A stretch of 44,882 nt of DNA from Micractinium sp. NFX-FRZ. Taxonomy: Eukaryota; Chlorophyta; Trebouxiophyceae; Chlorellales; Chlorellaceae. Position numbers and translations under genes: made by a program. The notes under the pieces were generated by a model, which saw only the letters and a program-made list of their open reading frames with translations, was not told the origin of the DNA and made no database searches. The DNA lies in assembly GCA_029339195.1 (NCBI GenBank), contig JAPTJF010000490.1, forward strand, positions 1-44,882. The letters are read 5' to 3'. Below are positions 8,963-21,500 of this stretch, in pieces (the stretch's first letter is position 1; each line of letters begins with the position of its first letter).

Positions 8963-11900
8963 TGGGGCTGCCTCAAGTGCCGCTCGCCCACTGCCTCAAC
9001 ACAGCTGGTGGCTGCCACTAATGCCCTCCCATGCACCCAGAACGAGGCAAACCCACCCACCTGCGCTGCGGGGCTGCCCTTGAGTATGTCCCATGCCGCC
9101 AGTGCGATGAGGTCGCACCCCTTTTGGTGCGTGATGCGGCCCAGGAACACCAGCAGGCGGTGGTGCTCGCCCACCTGAGGCAGAGGGCGGGGTGGAGGTG
9201 GGGGTAAGGAAGCAGAGGGCAGGCCGGCTAAGAGGCGTGCGCTGCAAGCTGGGCTGTTAGCCAGCTGCCCTTCCAAACACCGGATTGTAGATCATTTGCA
9301 AGGGCTGCTGCTGCCCCTCGGTGCCCACCTGCAGCCCCCTGGCCTCCTGCAGCCCCATCTTGGCTGCTGCCTTGCGGGCAAAGAAGGCGTCGGTGTCCAC
9401 CATCACAGTGGGACGAGCCTCCGAATCCATGCCGTTCAGGATGCCGCACACCGCGTCCCGTGGCAGCCCCCACATGGCCGAGAACTTGTCCCAGCACCTA
9501 TGGACAAGAGGGCAAGGCAGAGGAGGCAGGAGGGGGGATGGGCTGCGCTGTGCAGTGGCGCTTATGCTCTGCGGGCGGGTGCCCAGCTCGATGACATTGT
9601 GCAGCTCATGTGCAGGCACACTACTGAAGCAAGTAGAAGTTGTACAGCAGCAAAGAAGAAGCTGTCAGCATAGGTGAAACTTCAGTATCTTCCTGCCGCC
9701 GGCACCCTCAAAACCTGCCTGGTGGCGTAGCGCGGGCTGACAGCCACCACGCCCAGCCCCTGCTGCCACTGCCGCATGTGCTCCAGCAGCGGGCGGAGCA
9801 TGTTGAAGCGCCCGCCGTGCTCGCACAGGCTGCAGGGGCGGGCAGGGTGAACAGGTGGGGTCTGTCTCAGTGAGCATGCATGCAGGAAGGCCTTGGGCAG
9901 GCAGGGTAAGGAGCAGGCATGCAGGCCAGAGGGCGCGCCGCAGTCAAGCCACATTCCGGGGCAGGCACAGCCTTAAAACGCAGACAGGTATGGCTGCCCC
10001 ACCTGCGCGTGTGGCTGGTGAGAGGGATGTTGAGCATGGAGTATACCCAGGCCTCGCGCTCCTGCCGCGAGGGACAATGACATACTATTAGTGTGCATGG
10101 ATTGGGGCCAAAAAACAAAACACACCTCTGGAAGGGTCAGCCAGGGAGGCAGCGGTGGACGCTTCAACCGCCAATCCCCTACCGCCACCCTGGAGTACGC
10201 TGCATGTGTGGGGAGCAGCACTGAACACGAGGCAGCCAGGCAATGGCCAGCTTGCCAGGCACCACCAGCTACCCGCTCCCCCACCCATCCACCCACCTTG
10301 GTGCCCAGGTGCCAGGTCCCGTTGTAGTCTGCATTGTGCGCCACCAGCATGGCCCGCAGGTGTGTGCGGGGCGGCAGGTACATGAGGCTGAGCGCCGCAT
10401 GGTAGTCGTGAAGCTGCAGGGACGCCACCCGCAGAGACTCCACCACGTGAGCCACCGCCTGGTTGAAGATGGAGAAGAAGGCCAGCTCATCCTCCTCGCT
10501 GTGCAGGGGGGCGTGGTGGGGTGGAGGGGCAGGGAGGGATGAAATAAGGAGAGGCAGCAAGGCAATGGGAAGTACAACGTGACAGAGGTGCAGCATGCCC
10601 GCTTGCCCTGCCCGCCTCTTTCTCACACGAGCGCAGTGTCTGCCGGCAGCCACCCTATATCCTACACTCCCCACCTACTTCCCCCCACCTGGCGTGCTGG
10701 TAGATGGTGCTGCGCGTGCGGTGGCGGAAGGCGTCGGCAGCCAGTAGCAGAAAGAAGATGGGGGGGCTGCCGTCGGTGCCTGCGGTGCCATTGCTGCTGT
10801 GGGTGCCGGCACCGCAGGTGATGTACACATCCACAAGGTGCTTCTCGCCGGCCACCTGGCAGCGAGGCAGGGGGCGAGCAAGGAGGCAAGGGTGAGCGCA
10901 GGCTGAGCGGCTGGCGTGATCTGCCCAGTGGGTCAAGCTGCGTGGGTGCTTCAGGCGGGTGCTGCATGGCACCAGTGCGTGGCCGGCGGCGCACGGCAGG
11001 CGCACGGCAGTGCACGGCGGCAGCGCTCACGATGGCGGGCACGGTCATGATGGGCGCTGTGCTGGCAAAGTGGCGCAGGCGGCCGTCGTCGGCGTAGAAG
11101 GGGCGGTACATGGGGGCGCACACCATGGCCGGGCGGGCGGCGTGGGAGATGAACATCTCCACCACCTGCGGGGCCACAGCAGACAGGGCGGGGCAGAGCA
11201 GAGCGCGGCAAGCGGGATGGTTTGTCAAAGCAGGGAAAAGCAGGCGGGATGGGATGCCCACTGTGGGGGCGGTTATGTTGTACAGCTGCAGTCCTAGCAG
11301 CTGTGTTACCAGCGCGCACGCAGAAGCGGGAGAGCAAGCTTACACCTGCACCCGGCGGCCGCCCCCTCACCTTGCCCAGCCCACCAAACATGAGCTGGCC
11401 TCCAAGTCCCGCCAGGTGTGGCACGCTGTACTCCAGGCAGGCGTGCATCACCATGCTGGGGTCGGCCTGTGGCAGGCGGGGGCAGGAGAAGGATGTGTCA
11501 CATGCAGCATCCTGAATGCCAGGTGTTGTAGCATCAGCAGCATCAGCCAGCAGCATTGGTGGCAGCAGCAGCATGCAGCAGCAGCCACAGTGATAAATTG
11601 CCCCAGAGGCAGCAGCATCAGCCCGAGTGCGGCTGCCCGCTGATGGGAGCAGGCAATGCAGCCGTGGGCCTGGCTGCCCGCACTGGCAGCACTGTCGCCA
11701 GTGCCAGCTGTGCGCTTCAACCATTGCCATCCTCAGCGTCCACCACGTCGCTGGGCATGCCATCCCCTAATAAGAGCCCCCTGGAGGGCGCCGCACCCAG
11801 GCCCACCTTCAGGCAGTCGATCAGGGCGTGCAGCAGGCAGGTGCTGGGCCTGCGGCTCTTGAGTGACTCCAGGTAGTCCATGAGACGCTCCGAGCGCTGG

Positions 11901-14900
11901 CGGGCCATGGCAGAGGTGGAGGGGGCCTCCTCCGACGGCGTGCTCCCCAGCTGGCCAGACTCAAACTCCTCTGCAGTGCAGTGGGTGGGGGGAAAGGGCA
12001 CGGCAGGAGGGAGAGTGAGGAGCGGAGAGAAGATGCAAGAGAGCAAAAGGATATGGAGGGGAGAGGAACGCAACACTAGGGAGGAAGCACGGGTGCAGAG
12101 ACGGGAGGTTGCCGGCGCTGCAAGCTGGCGCTGCTGCACGCAAGCAGTCGCAGCTGCGTGCAAGACGGCACTTTTGCACGCAAGCAGTCGCTGCTGCAGG
12201 CAGGCAGGGGCGCACCCAGGGCGAGGCCAGTCAGGGAGAGGCGGAGGTCGGGCGGCCCGATGAGCGCCGGCATGTCTGTTGAGCGGGGGCTGTCTGCAAC
12301 CGAGCGGGAGCCCTTTCCCCAGCTGCTGGCTGCAGCTGCAGAGGCCAGGGCGCGGAAGCCGGCCAGTGCAATGCTCCGCGGACCAGCCTCAGAGGCGGAG
12401 CTGGACAGAGAGGCAGTGCTCCTGGCATGGTGCAGGCCGCTGCCCCACCTGCTGGCGAGCGAGCTGAACAGCCAGCGCCAGCTGACGCTGCAGCCCACAG
12501 CCGTCGCTTGGCACACCATGCTGCCGCTCGTGCGGCTGAGAGTGCTGGGGCTGCGGCTGGGCGCGGGTTTTGTGCTGATAGACGGAGCTGGCTGGGTGCG
12601 GCGACAGCTGCACAGGCGAGCGGCCAGCGAGCACCAGGCTGCCGACAGGTCCGCCCATGGGGTGAAGCGCCGGGCCCACCAGCAGTGCAGCCCATAGGCA
12701 GCTGCCAGCCACAGCAGCACAGCTGCTATGATGGTGACAAAGGTGACCACCAGGCCCTGCCGCCAAAGCACCTGCAGCACCAGCAGGGTGAGAGCGCAGA
12801 GCATGCTGGTAGGCAAGCAGGCGAGCAGGCAGGGAGACGGATGATTTATAGCGAGACACTTGCACGTGGCTCGGGCAGTAGGCAAGTGGCTTGAGGGGCA
12901 GGAAGGCAGTACACACAGGGCAGGCATTCAAGGCCTGGGCGCGCGCACACTCACCGGGCGGGCGGGCACAGGGACGAAGAAGTCGGGGAGGCGCAGCCAG
13001 TCGGGTGGCACCAGCACCAGAGGCTCATTGCTGGGTGCAAGCTCCACAGCCGCAGAGCCGTTGGGGCCCACGCTGACGCAGTACTGCAGGGCAGGCAAAA
13101 TGAGAGGGTGGCCAGTTTCCAGGCAGCGGCCCACATTGCGAACCGGGCAACCACTGGCCAACCATGGAAGGCAAGCAAGCGCGCAGCACTGCTGGCTTTG
13201 CCCGGCTCTTCTCACCCCGCTGTGCAGCGCATCACACAGGTCGGTGCCCGCAAACTGCTGCAGTCCTGACAAGGTGTAGGCGGAGGGGCGGGGGCTGGAG
13301 CGGAAGTAGTCGCCGGCGGTGAGCACAACCAGCATCTTGGCACCACGGCTGAACACGTAGGTGTGAGAGTCAACAAAGTGCTCTGCAGCAGGAAGGGACG
13401 TGAGCGGGCGGATGAGCACCCGCGGGCAGGCAGTTGGGAGGCTATGTGGAGGCAGACTCGCAAATGCGTGCTTCACAGTAGGAGGTGAGCAGGCACGCAA
13501 GCACCTGGGCAGTAAGCTGACCAGTGGGTGCACAAGCACGCAAGTAGGCACAGTGGGAAGGCCGGTGGGAGGGCCTGCACGCAACCATGGAGGCAAGCTG
13601 CCGTGTGCCCCGCCGACTCACGCCCCCGTAGCCCTGCCCTTCCCTTCACCCATAGCACCTGCGAAGGGCTCAGAGCCCAGGTCCATCCACCAGCGGTACC
13701 AGGCCAGCGTGCGGATGAAGGTGTAGAGCGGGTGGCCCACGCTGTAGCCGTGCTCCCACAGCGGGGCACGGTTGTTGTTGTTGTTCAGCCATCCAGACAT
13801 GCCCTGTTCAGCGCCGTAATAGCTGCACAGCAAGGCCAATGGCACGGGGAGGGCAGGAGCTGACAGGAAAAGTGAGCCAGCGCACTCTGCAGTCAGAAGA
13901 TGCAGCAAAGGGCAGGCAGCAGCACTTGGAAGGGGAAGGCAGCAGGCAGGCTGGCAGGAAAGCAGAGCAGGGTGCGGCCCTGCCGGGGCAAGTTAGGGCA
14001 GAGCAAGGACGGAGGAGCAGCACACCGCTCTTCACCGTTAGCACCACCCAATGCAGCAGCGGAGGGCAGGGCACCGCAGGGCCCCCCTCACATGACGGGG
14101 ATGGCCTCCGACAGCAGCGTGTGCGCCAGCGCGCTGCGGTAGGCCGGCAGGTTGTCCCTGCAGGGAGGGGAAGCAGGCGGGCGCGTGGGCTTCACCGTGC
14201 AACGGGGCCCTCTGTGAACGGGTGCACTGCGCACGCTCTGTCAGCATCACCGCAGTGGCTCCACCTCCCTGCCCCCTGTGCCTCCTCGTCTGCTCCAGCC
14301 CACCTGTGGGTCAGGAACCTGTCAGTGTCGTGGCTCTCGCAAAAGGTGCCCATGCGCCGCGTGTCAGCACCCATGTCCCACAGCGCCTGGCGAACGGTGC
14401 TCAGCTGCACAAGATGCACACATTATTGAATTGATCCAGCAGGCGCACTTGGTCGAGGCACGCGGGGCAGCAGCAGCTGCTGCAGGCATTCTCCAAGCCA
14501 GCCCCCCTACCTTGTGACACTCGGGTTTCAACGGCTGCCCGGTTTCCAGAGAGCGTGGCGAGAAGCAGCCGACGGTGGCAACGTACAGCGGCAAGGAAAT
14601 GTAGCCCCACGGCGCGCTGCCGCGCACTGCGGCTGGGCGGAAGCAGTGTCATGCCGTGAGCGGCACCCGCATGCACGCCAAGAGGCTGGGCAGCAGCATG
14701 CACCCGCGTGCATGCCAAGAGGCTGGGCAGCAGCATGCAGGCTGGGCATCACACGCGGCAGCTGGCGAGTCACGGCAACTGCAGGACAGGATGCATCTGT
14801 CGTTCGTTACTCAGCTAGCACGCAGACTCCGCCCCACCTTTTTCGTACTCTGCCGCCAGCTCCACACCGCCAAAGACCTCCAGCCACACCGGCAGGTCTG

Positions 14901-16899
14901 TTTGGTTGACAAACCAGGGCCAGAAGTCGGGGCGGATGTGCCCCGCCGCATCCATGCGCAGCAGGTGCAGGCTGCGGTGCGGCAGGGGAGGGGCGCGGCC
15001 AAGGCTCGAGGCCGGATCTCGGCCAAGGCATGCGGCGACTGGCGGCGCGCGCTAACAGCCGGCTGCCAGCCTACCTTGGCGCCCTGGCCAGCATGCGACC
15101 TCCTCCCTCTAGCCCACATGCGGTGCTGCTGCGTGCATCGCTGACTCAAGCAGCAGGCACTGGCGTACTGCCTACCAACCTGTGCCGGTCCGCCATCCAG
15201 CGCACCCACGAAGCCACCTGCTCCCGTACAAACGGGTGACTCTGATTCAGGTCGGGCAGCCCGCTCAGCCGGCAGTCCCACCGCTGCTGCAGCGTGGCAT
15301 TGACCTCCGGGATCGAGCAGTGCTCGTCGCAGCCTGCAAGGGCGTGCGGGGGCAGGGTGTAGGTGGGTGCTGTGTTGGGTGCTCGGGTGTCTGCTCGTGG
15401 CAACAACGCATGCTGTGCAAAGTGGCGCCACACCAGGGAAGCTCAGACCCACGGCGGCTGCCAGCCAAGAGGCTGCCTTCACGTGGCACCTGCCGCACCC
15501 AAATCCCGCTCTGCAGGCACTCACCCACGCACCTGTGCAGCCGTTGAAGTGATCAGGGGAGGCGAAGGGGTTGTAGGCCGGCTGGTGGATGTCGGAGCCG
15601 TACCCCACGTGGTTGAACACAACATCCAGGACATTGAACATCCCTGCATCAGTTGGAGGGGCAGGCGTCATCATCGTGAGGGGGATGTCTTGTAGACGGC
15701 AGCAGCGCACAGCGGCGCGCAGTCAGGGCAGGGGCAGCGCTAGGCGGTAGAGGCTGGAGGGGGCCCTGCACAGCCCATAGGCAACGGGGCAGCCAACGCA
15801 TGTGAAGCTGGGCGTAGTTTCAGGGCTGGTCTGACTTACGCGGACCCCTGTTAGGACTGAGGCGGCTATGCAGCCCATGCACCGACGTCGCTGATCCAGC
15901 ATGATGTCAACAGCTGGGTCCCCAGCCCCACCTTGTTTCGAGAGCTCGTTGAGAACTTGCTTCAGTTCTTCGGCGGTTCCGAAGTAAGGGTTCGTGGTGT
16001 AGAAATCGGTCGGCCAATACCTGCGGGGCCAGAGAACAGGGGGGCGGGGATGTGGCAAAATCAGGGTGGCGGTGCTGCCGCAGATACCCGGCGGCGGGCA
16101 GCGGCGGTGGTGGGGAAGGAGGGCGAGAGCTCTTAGTGGCGCGTCCCGTAGCCCATCCGCTCGAGTAGCCGCGGTTACTTGAAGCAGCTGGCTTTCGGAC
16201 CTGTGCTGGCGAGCCCCGCGACAGCCGTCGAGCACACGGCATGGTCAGGCGGCTGGCGGAGCGCCTTGGAACACCCGTCATTGAGATCAACGAAGCGTTG
16301 AATCAACGATTGAAGCGGGCATGCGAGCGAGTGAGACGACAGATGCCCCAGCACGCGCAGCGGCAGCGGCGGCGGCGGGGCCACACCCCAGCAGGATGCC
16401 CTCCGCCCAGCCCTTGCTCACCCGTGGTAGCGTCCGTAAGAGTTGACAGTGACGGGTGAGGTCCACACGGCGTTGAGGTTGAGCCCCTGCAGGGTCAGCG
16501 CAGGGTGAGTGGGCCGGATTGCGCGTGGGTTGCAGGGCACCCACCAGCGGCAGGAAGCCCAACAACCAACTCAAACTTTAGGCACACCCGAGGTCGTTTT
16601 ATTTCTCATCCAGCACCCACCTGGATGTAGTCCAGCCTCTCCAAGATGCCCCGCCAGCTGCCGCCGCAGTAGTTGTTGAGCTGCGGGCAGGCGGTACCGG
16701 GCTCAGGTCCTGCAAACCGGTCGGTGAGCAACTGATACACTGCGCGATGGCCCCACTCGTCCCACGAACGGGACCCAGAAAACATGGGAGATGAGGCGGC
16801 GCCCAGCACAAGCAGGGTGAGAAGGAGGAGGGTCTGCCGTGCTGCCGCCGCCGTACTGGCTGTGAGCGCCGGCCTTGCCGCCGGCCCTGCCCCTCCCAT
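4329..16899 (-). CDS. Alpha-1,3-glucan synthase-like protein, copy A (GH13 + GT5 + multi-TM)
   Basis: 38 exons, total 5,163 nt (1,720 aa), in 5'-3' order of the gene: 16621-16899, 16422-16486, 15932-16020, 15533-15643, 15180-15333, 14838-14971, 14511-14626, 14304-14404, 14092-14157, 13659-13822, 13216-13382, 12955-13083, 12216-12771, 11807-11970, 11371-11466, 11031-11165, 10689-10855, 10297-10498, 10003-10061, 9719-9829, 9329-9497, 9061-9174, 8701-8764, 8383-8469, 8129-8221, 7868-7937, 7695-7745, 7371-7533, 7101-7214, 6776-6920, 6518-6639, 6290-6368, 6052-6113, 5814-5897, 5202-5567, 4953-5026, 4676-4751, 4329-4493. Signal peptide (LLLLTLLVLGAASS). GH13 domain about 50-480: DVVFNH at 151-156, nucleophile D240 in RMDAAGH, acid E264 in WLEVFGG, D342 in ESHD, and IPVIYYG. 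One TM at about 533-553, then a Ser-rich linker. GT5 domain about 765-1240: FGGLGK, GRITHQKG (K1096), SRFEPCGL (E1176). About 10-12 TM helices from 1331. The order matches fungal Ags1: extracellular amylase domain, cytosolic synthase, membrane channel. Substrate and linkage are inferred. Introns 20 and 37 use GC donors. Confidence 0.85.
4494..4675 (-). other. Copy A intron 37 with a GC donor where copy B has GT
   Basis: Exon 37 ends CTGCAG in both copies. Copy A continues GCGCGC and copy B continues GTGCGC. GC-AG introns are tolerated after CAG, so the intron may still be removed. Its length (182 nt) is not a multiple of three, so retention would shift frame and destroy the last membrane segments. 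Confidence 0.7.
5678..5700. repeat. Conserved intronic hairpin in copy A intron 34
   Basis: TGCACACAT, loop GCACG, then ATGTGTGCA: a perfect 9-bp stem with a 5-nt loop. The identical hairpin is in copy B at 19901-19923, inside an intron that is unusually well conserved between the copies. Confidence 0.75.
6230..6246 (+). repeat. (CA)n microsatellite in copy A intron 32
   Basis: About eight CA units in the intron between the exons at 6290-6368 and 6052-6113. It is absent from the matching intron of copy B. Confidence 0.8.
7603..7631 (+). repeat. (CAG)n microsatellite, about 9-10 units, copy A intron 27
   Basis: Pure CAG repeats in the intron between the exons at 7695-7745 and 7371-7533. On the transcribed strand this is CUG. 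Confidence 0.85.
8891..8959 (+). repeat. (CAG)23 triplet repeat in copy A intron 22
   Basis: 23 uninterrupted CAG units, CUG in the pre-mRNA, within the intron between the exons at 9061-9174 and 8701-8764. The matching intron of copy B has only about six such units near 24185-24210. Confidence 0.95.
9498..9718 (-). other. GC-AG intron 20 of copy A
   Basis: The donor reads CCACCAG|GCAGGT and the acceptor CCATAG|GTGCTGG. Using GC keeps the frame (T-R-C-W-D-K). A GT four bases downstream would shift it. Copy B uses GC at the same site (CACCAG|GCGAGT, intron 24730-24933), which supports a real, inherited GC-AG intron. Confidence 0.75.
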
Positions 16900-18268
16900 C
16901 TCTGGGTCTTCCTCTGGATGCCAATGGAGTTAACGAGGGAGTTCAACCGTGCAGGGGGTAGGGTGAGCGCCAGGGCATAACGAGAGGGGGGTGGTACTGC
17001 TCAGGCGGCCGCGTGCCACGTGCAGCAGCCACCAAGGGCGAGTCTACCCTCAATGACAGAGTCAGCCCTCAGTGCAGACCCGGCACCCCTGAAAAGGCAG
17101 CTGTTTCTGGTAGTGCCACCGGTTGTGGCACCTCGTCTTCAAACCTGCGTGGTTCGATCTCGATCCTCTGTATTGAGATGTGCGGTCGGTGCGTGACGTT
17201 AAACGTTTGAAGAAGAGCGATGCCCCACCTGGGGCGGCCACAAAATGTTGCAGTCCGACTCAGCAGTCCTGCTGATACGATGTCCTGTACTGTAGCATCT
17301 TCCTGCCAGGGCATACATCCTCCAATGAAGTGTTTTGCGAACCACACAGCTCAACACAGCCGGCAGCATGACCCGAAGGCCAGTGCCCGCCTGCCCCTCT
17401 TGCGCCGGGGCCAGTGCCTGCTCGCCTCCCCCGAGCCGCCGGCTACTCCAGTGCCCTGCGGAGGGCCCTCATGCCTGTCAAAGGTGCCCCAGCCTCAAGG
17501 TATGACTTACATGTGAGAAATAAGCAGCAAGGAGTGGATTGTTGACACAGCTAGGGTACCGGTACCGAACCTTTGCGCAGCGCTGCGCGCTCAGCTTGTG
17601 TCGCTGCCAGTTAAGTAATTGCCAGCAAGGCCGGTGGGGCCTGGCTTTCTCCTGTGGGCCAGGTCTTCCATCACACGCTGAGGCAACGGCGCCAGTTGCT
17701 TTATAGTGCACCCTCAATCACACATCGATTCTGTTACGCAATCCTGCCATCAATCAACCGTCATCGAAAACTCCAAGACGACGAACCTTCACCTTCAACC
17801 GTTGAGTCAACCCCGGCGCAGGCGACGGCGCCTTGTTACAAGTGTGTGTTGCTTCGGAATGTCCTCGGGATCAACGGGCCGGCCCCCTGAAGTATGGATA
17901 TAGCTCGCGCTGGCAAGCACCAGGACCAGGCGCACAGTACCACGTTACGTGACGCAGCTGGCCCGCCGCTGACTGAGCAGCTTTCCCACATGCAAGCTGC
18001 GTGCATGACGCTCACGGTGCGGCGCTGTTCACTTCCTCTTGTTCTGCTGAGCCCACACCCTGCTGCGGTGCAATGCATTGCTGGCGTGCAGAGGACGTGG
18101 TGTGCTTTGCGTGCGGTGGCTGCCAACATGGTGCCTGCTCGTCTCCCAGTCCGCCAGCCGCTCACACTCCAAAAGGGCCGGATGGCACTGTGAAATATGC
18201 GGACAGACCAATACATACTAGATTATGCGGAAACGCTGATTGACATGTGCTTAAAGGCACAGTACCAT
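16900..18268. other. Intergenic region: copy A promoter side, beyond copy B 3' end
   Basis: About 1.4 kb between the start of copy A and the presumed 3' end of copy B. It is less GC-rich than the genes. I see no coding exon with convincing splice sites. A 9-bp inverted repeat (TCTTCAAAC at 17136-17144, GTTTGAAGA at 17205-17213) lies about 240-310 bp upstream of the copy A start. A second minus-strand TGTAA lies near 17835. Confidence 0.55.
17136..17213. repeat. 9-bp inverted repeat upstream of copy A
   Basis: TCTTCAAAC and GTTTGAAGA are perfect reverse complements, 60 bp apart, in the presumed promoter of copy A. Whether it is regulatory or chance is not decidable here. Confidence 0.5.
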
Positions 18269-18273
18269 TTACA
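18269..18273 (-). promoter_or_regulatory. Putative poly(A) signal TGTAA for copy B
   Basis: TGTAA on the minus strand, about 280 nt after the copy B stop codon, flanked by a G-rich (plus strand) low-complexity run. Confidence 0.5.
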
Positions 18274-18550
18274 GGGGGGGGGAGGGGGGCGGGGGGGCCC
18301 CATGTACAGACTGCAGCTCGTGTGCAAGCAATCGGGCAGAATGCTGCAGCCAAAGGCCTCCCATCCAAGGCATGGACTGCCGCAGAGGCCCTTTGTCTAC
18401 AGGCAGACGAGTAACTCTTATCGTATTTGATTTGTGGGGGGTGCCATTGGGCCTGATCACTAATGAGCAATCAGATGCAGAGCATGCTGCTCGCTTGTCC
18501 TGCTGCCCGCGCAGCGGCACCGGCATTCAAATAAATGGGCGAGTTGCCTG

Positions 18551-21500
18551 TCAGGGCTTGGCGATGTTCTCGCGACTGTGCAGCGCCTGCAGGGCGCCCG
18601 CCAGCAGCAGGCGCACAGCCTCATAGGCGCCGGTCACCGCCCACACCGTGCCATTGCCGCCGCTGTTGCCACCCAGAGCCAGACCCAGCACAATGGAGAG
18701 GGAGCCCAGCACCACCTGCAGGGGGATGGCAGGGCAGGGGGGCGTAAGGAGGGCAGGGCGAACCTGCTAATTTAGCGTGCCAATGTAACTTGGGACAGGC
18801 ATAGGGCTCTGAGAGACCCAGCTTTTCAGTGACTGCTGGCATGCATCTGCCATGTTCATCCTAGCATAGCAGTCCCCACAGCCCCGTGGCCAGCAGGCGC
18901 ACCTGCAGTGTCTTGACGAGCGTGAAGGTCTCTCGCGTGGGCAGCGTGTGCAGGGTGAGCAGGCCCACCATGTTGGTCCTGCAGGGCACGCGTGGGGTGG
19001 GGGAGCCCGGGGGATGTGGCATGAGGCCACGGGAGCTCGACTTGGCTGGACAGGAGATGCAAGTGAAGTGGTCAGCAAACAGCCTGGTGGTAAGGTGGCG
19101 ACAGGCCGGCAGTGCGAGTTGCCGTTGCTGCTCTGCCAAACACCCCAGGTGTGGCACCAGCTGGCCCCTTGCTCCCCACCTGACGTGCAGCGCTCCCACC
19201 ACCGTGGCAGCAACATACAGGCCAGCCGTGCCGGCGTACATGACCAGGACGGCCTGCACAGCGGGCGGCGGGTGGGGTGTGCTCTGCTTGAGAAGCAGAC
19301 AGCTTGAACGGGGGCTGCCATGTAGTGCCGGCGAGGCATAGCAAACTTGAGGCACACTGACTGCCTGCAAGTTGCCTTCCAGCGTCTCCACCCACCCCTC
19401 GCAAACTCTCCCCCCACCCGCCCCACCTGCAGCAGCACCACCCCAGGCAGCGCCGCCAGGGCATACATGAGGCGCAGGCCCAGGCGGCGGCCCAGGCGGG
19501 TGGTGAGCAGCACCCCCAGCACTGCGCTGGCCGCCAGGCTGGTGAGGGCGTAGGCCAGCATGTACCACTGCGTGTCCTGGCTGAACCACAGCCTGTAGAC
19601 GACCGAGAGCAGGAAGCCGCCGGCAAAGGAGTCCAGGGTGGTGACGGCGGTGGCGGCTGCCCACGCGCGGCGGGCGCGGACCAGCAGGGGCAGCGCGCCG
19701 CGCAGGCGCAGGCGGCAGTGCGCAAAGTGGGGGGAGAGGGCGTGGGGGCGCAGCAGCCAGAGGGCAAACCAGATGGCCACCACCAGCAGGGCCTGCCGGG
19801 GGGGGAAGGGAGGTGGGAGGTGAGAGAGGGCAGGCGGGTCGGGGCATGAGCAATGAGCATCGTTACATGCACGAGACCGCGACATCTGCATGGCAGAATC
19901 TGCACACATGCACGATGTGTGCATGCCCAACCAACGAAGCTGCAGCAGTGGCAGCAGCAGCGGCAGCAGTGGCAGGAGCGCAGCAGCGGCAGCAGCAGCA
20001 GGAGCAGCAGCAGCCGCAGGCACCAGGAGCAGCAGCAGGCACTCACAATGCCGGCGCCGCGCAGGCCCGAGATGTCGGCGCTGCCCTGGCTGCGCACCAC
20101 CGCCCACACAGCCACCACGCTCATGGCGCGCTGCAGTCGGAGTGGGGAGAGCACGCGGGGGGGCGAACAGCCATCTGCTGTGAAGCAAGGAGAGCCAGCA
20201 GGAAGAATGGAGACCCAGCAGTCCCCCCCGGCACACAGGTAGGCTGACGCCCACAACAGGAAGCAGGCCAGCATGTGCCCACCTGCAGGGAGTCTGCGTA
20301 CCCCATCACCGCGGGGCCATGCTGCGACACCGAGGCGCGCGGCACTGCGGGCAGGGCAGCGGGCAGGCAGCACACTAGTCAGCACCACGGGCAGTCACTG
20401 TTGAGGACATCATGCATCGAGCGCGGCTGAGGGGTAGGCAACCAGAACTGACTGCGCAATGCAGTGGGCAGGTGGGCAGGCAAGACGAAGGCAGGCAGAG
20501 GGCAGGCCTGCTGGCAGGCAGTTGCCCGAGCAGGCAAGCTAGCAGGCAGGCTGGCAGGCACAAATGAGCCTGCACTGCCACTTGGGCAAATCTGGAGAAG
20601 AGGGCTGACAATCGAGGAACATGAGAACAGCCATGACATGCGCGTCATGCATAGCAGCAGGAACCCCATTTAGGGGCCAACATGGCTCGGGGAGTTGGAA
20701 GCGTCCACGGCATGCACAGCATGCTGATCATGCATGCCATGCAAGGCAGGCACAGCAGGGGGCTCACTGTCCAGGAAGATGAAGGAGGCCATGGGGCCCC
20801 AGGTGGCGGCAAAGGAGGCGTTGATGAGGTAAAGGTACCGCGCGGCCTGCATGCACAGCACGGTCAGTGGAAATATGACGTGCACGGCACGGGCAGGGGC
20901 AGCGGCGTTGGCAAGGTGCTGCGGCAGAGGCCAGACAGCAGGTCCCCCTGTGATGGGGGGGAGTTAGGGCGACTGCGTTTGCCTCGTGCGAGCATTTCAG
21001 CCAAGGAAGAGCGCAGCTGGCGTGCGAGCGATGCACAGCACTTGGCAACCAGCAGCCTCAACCCTCCACGCCCTGACAGCCCACCTGCATGGTACCCACC
21101 TGCGGTACCCACACATGCGGCACCCATCTGCGGCACCCACACATGCGGTACCCATACCTGCGGTACCCACCTGCGGCACCCACAGCGCCCACAGCACCAG
21201 CAGCACCGCCGTGACGTTCAAGCAGGCGGCCAGCTGGGTGTAGCGCAGCGGGGAGAGTAGCACGCCCAGCGCCTGAAAGACCAGAGCGCTGCCTGCAGGT
21301 GGGGCAGGTGGCAGCGGGTGACGAAACAACCTCAGCCCAGGCTGGGGAGCGGTGGGCGACCACAACCCCTGCATGGCAGACCGACAGTGGAACGCTTGTC
21401 GTCGCAACCCCTGACCAACCACCCACCCGAATACGCGTAGAAGTAAATGGCGGTGGGCGAGGTGGCGATGGAGGCAAAGGTGGTTGACTGCTGGAACTGG

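Noticed and set aside
8806..9178. Poly-Ala, poly-Gln or poly-Ser proteins over the CAG repeat
   Set aside because: They arise from the (CAG)23 tract inside intron 22 of copy A and have no start or splice support.
4329..16899. Copy A as a pseudogene because of the GC donor at intron 37
   Set aside because: All 38 exons keep frame, all catalytic motifs are present, and GC donors after CAG are usable; intron 20 is GC in both copies.
17090..17190. Second tRNA-like element (GTGGTTCGATCTCG) upstream of copy A
   Set aside because: A B-box-like string alone; no convincing A box, tail or flanking duplication.
18767..20254. Single long minus-strand open frame of about 495 codons at the copy B 3' end
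   Set aside because: It reads through several introns in mixed frames. The spliced exons match copy A in length, phase and sequence, and encode membrane helices only when spliced.
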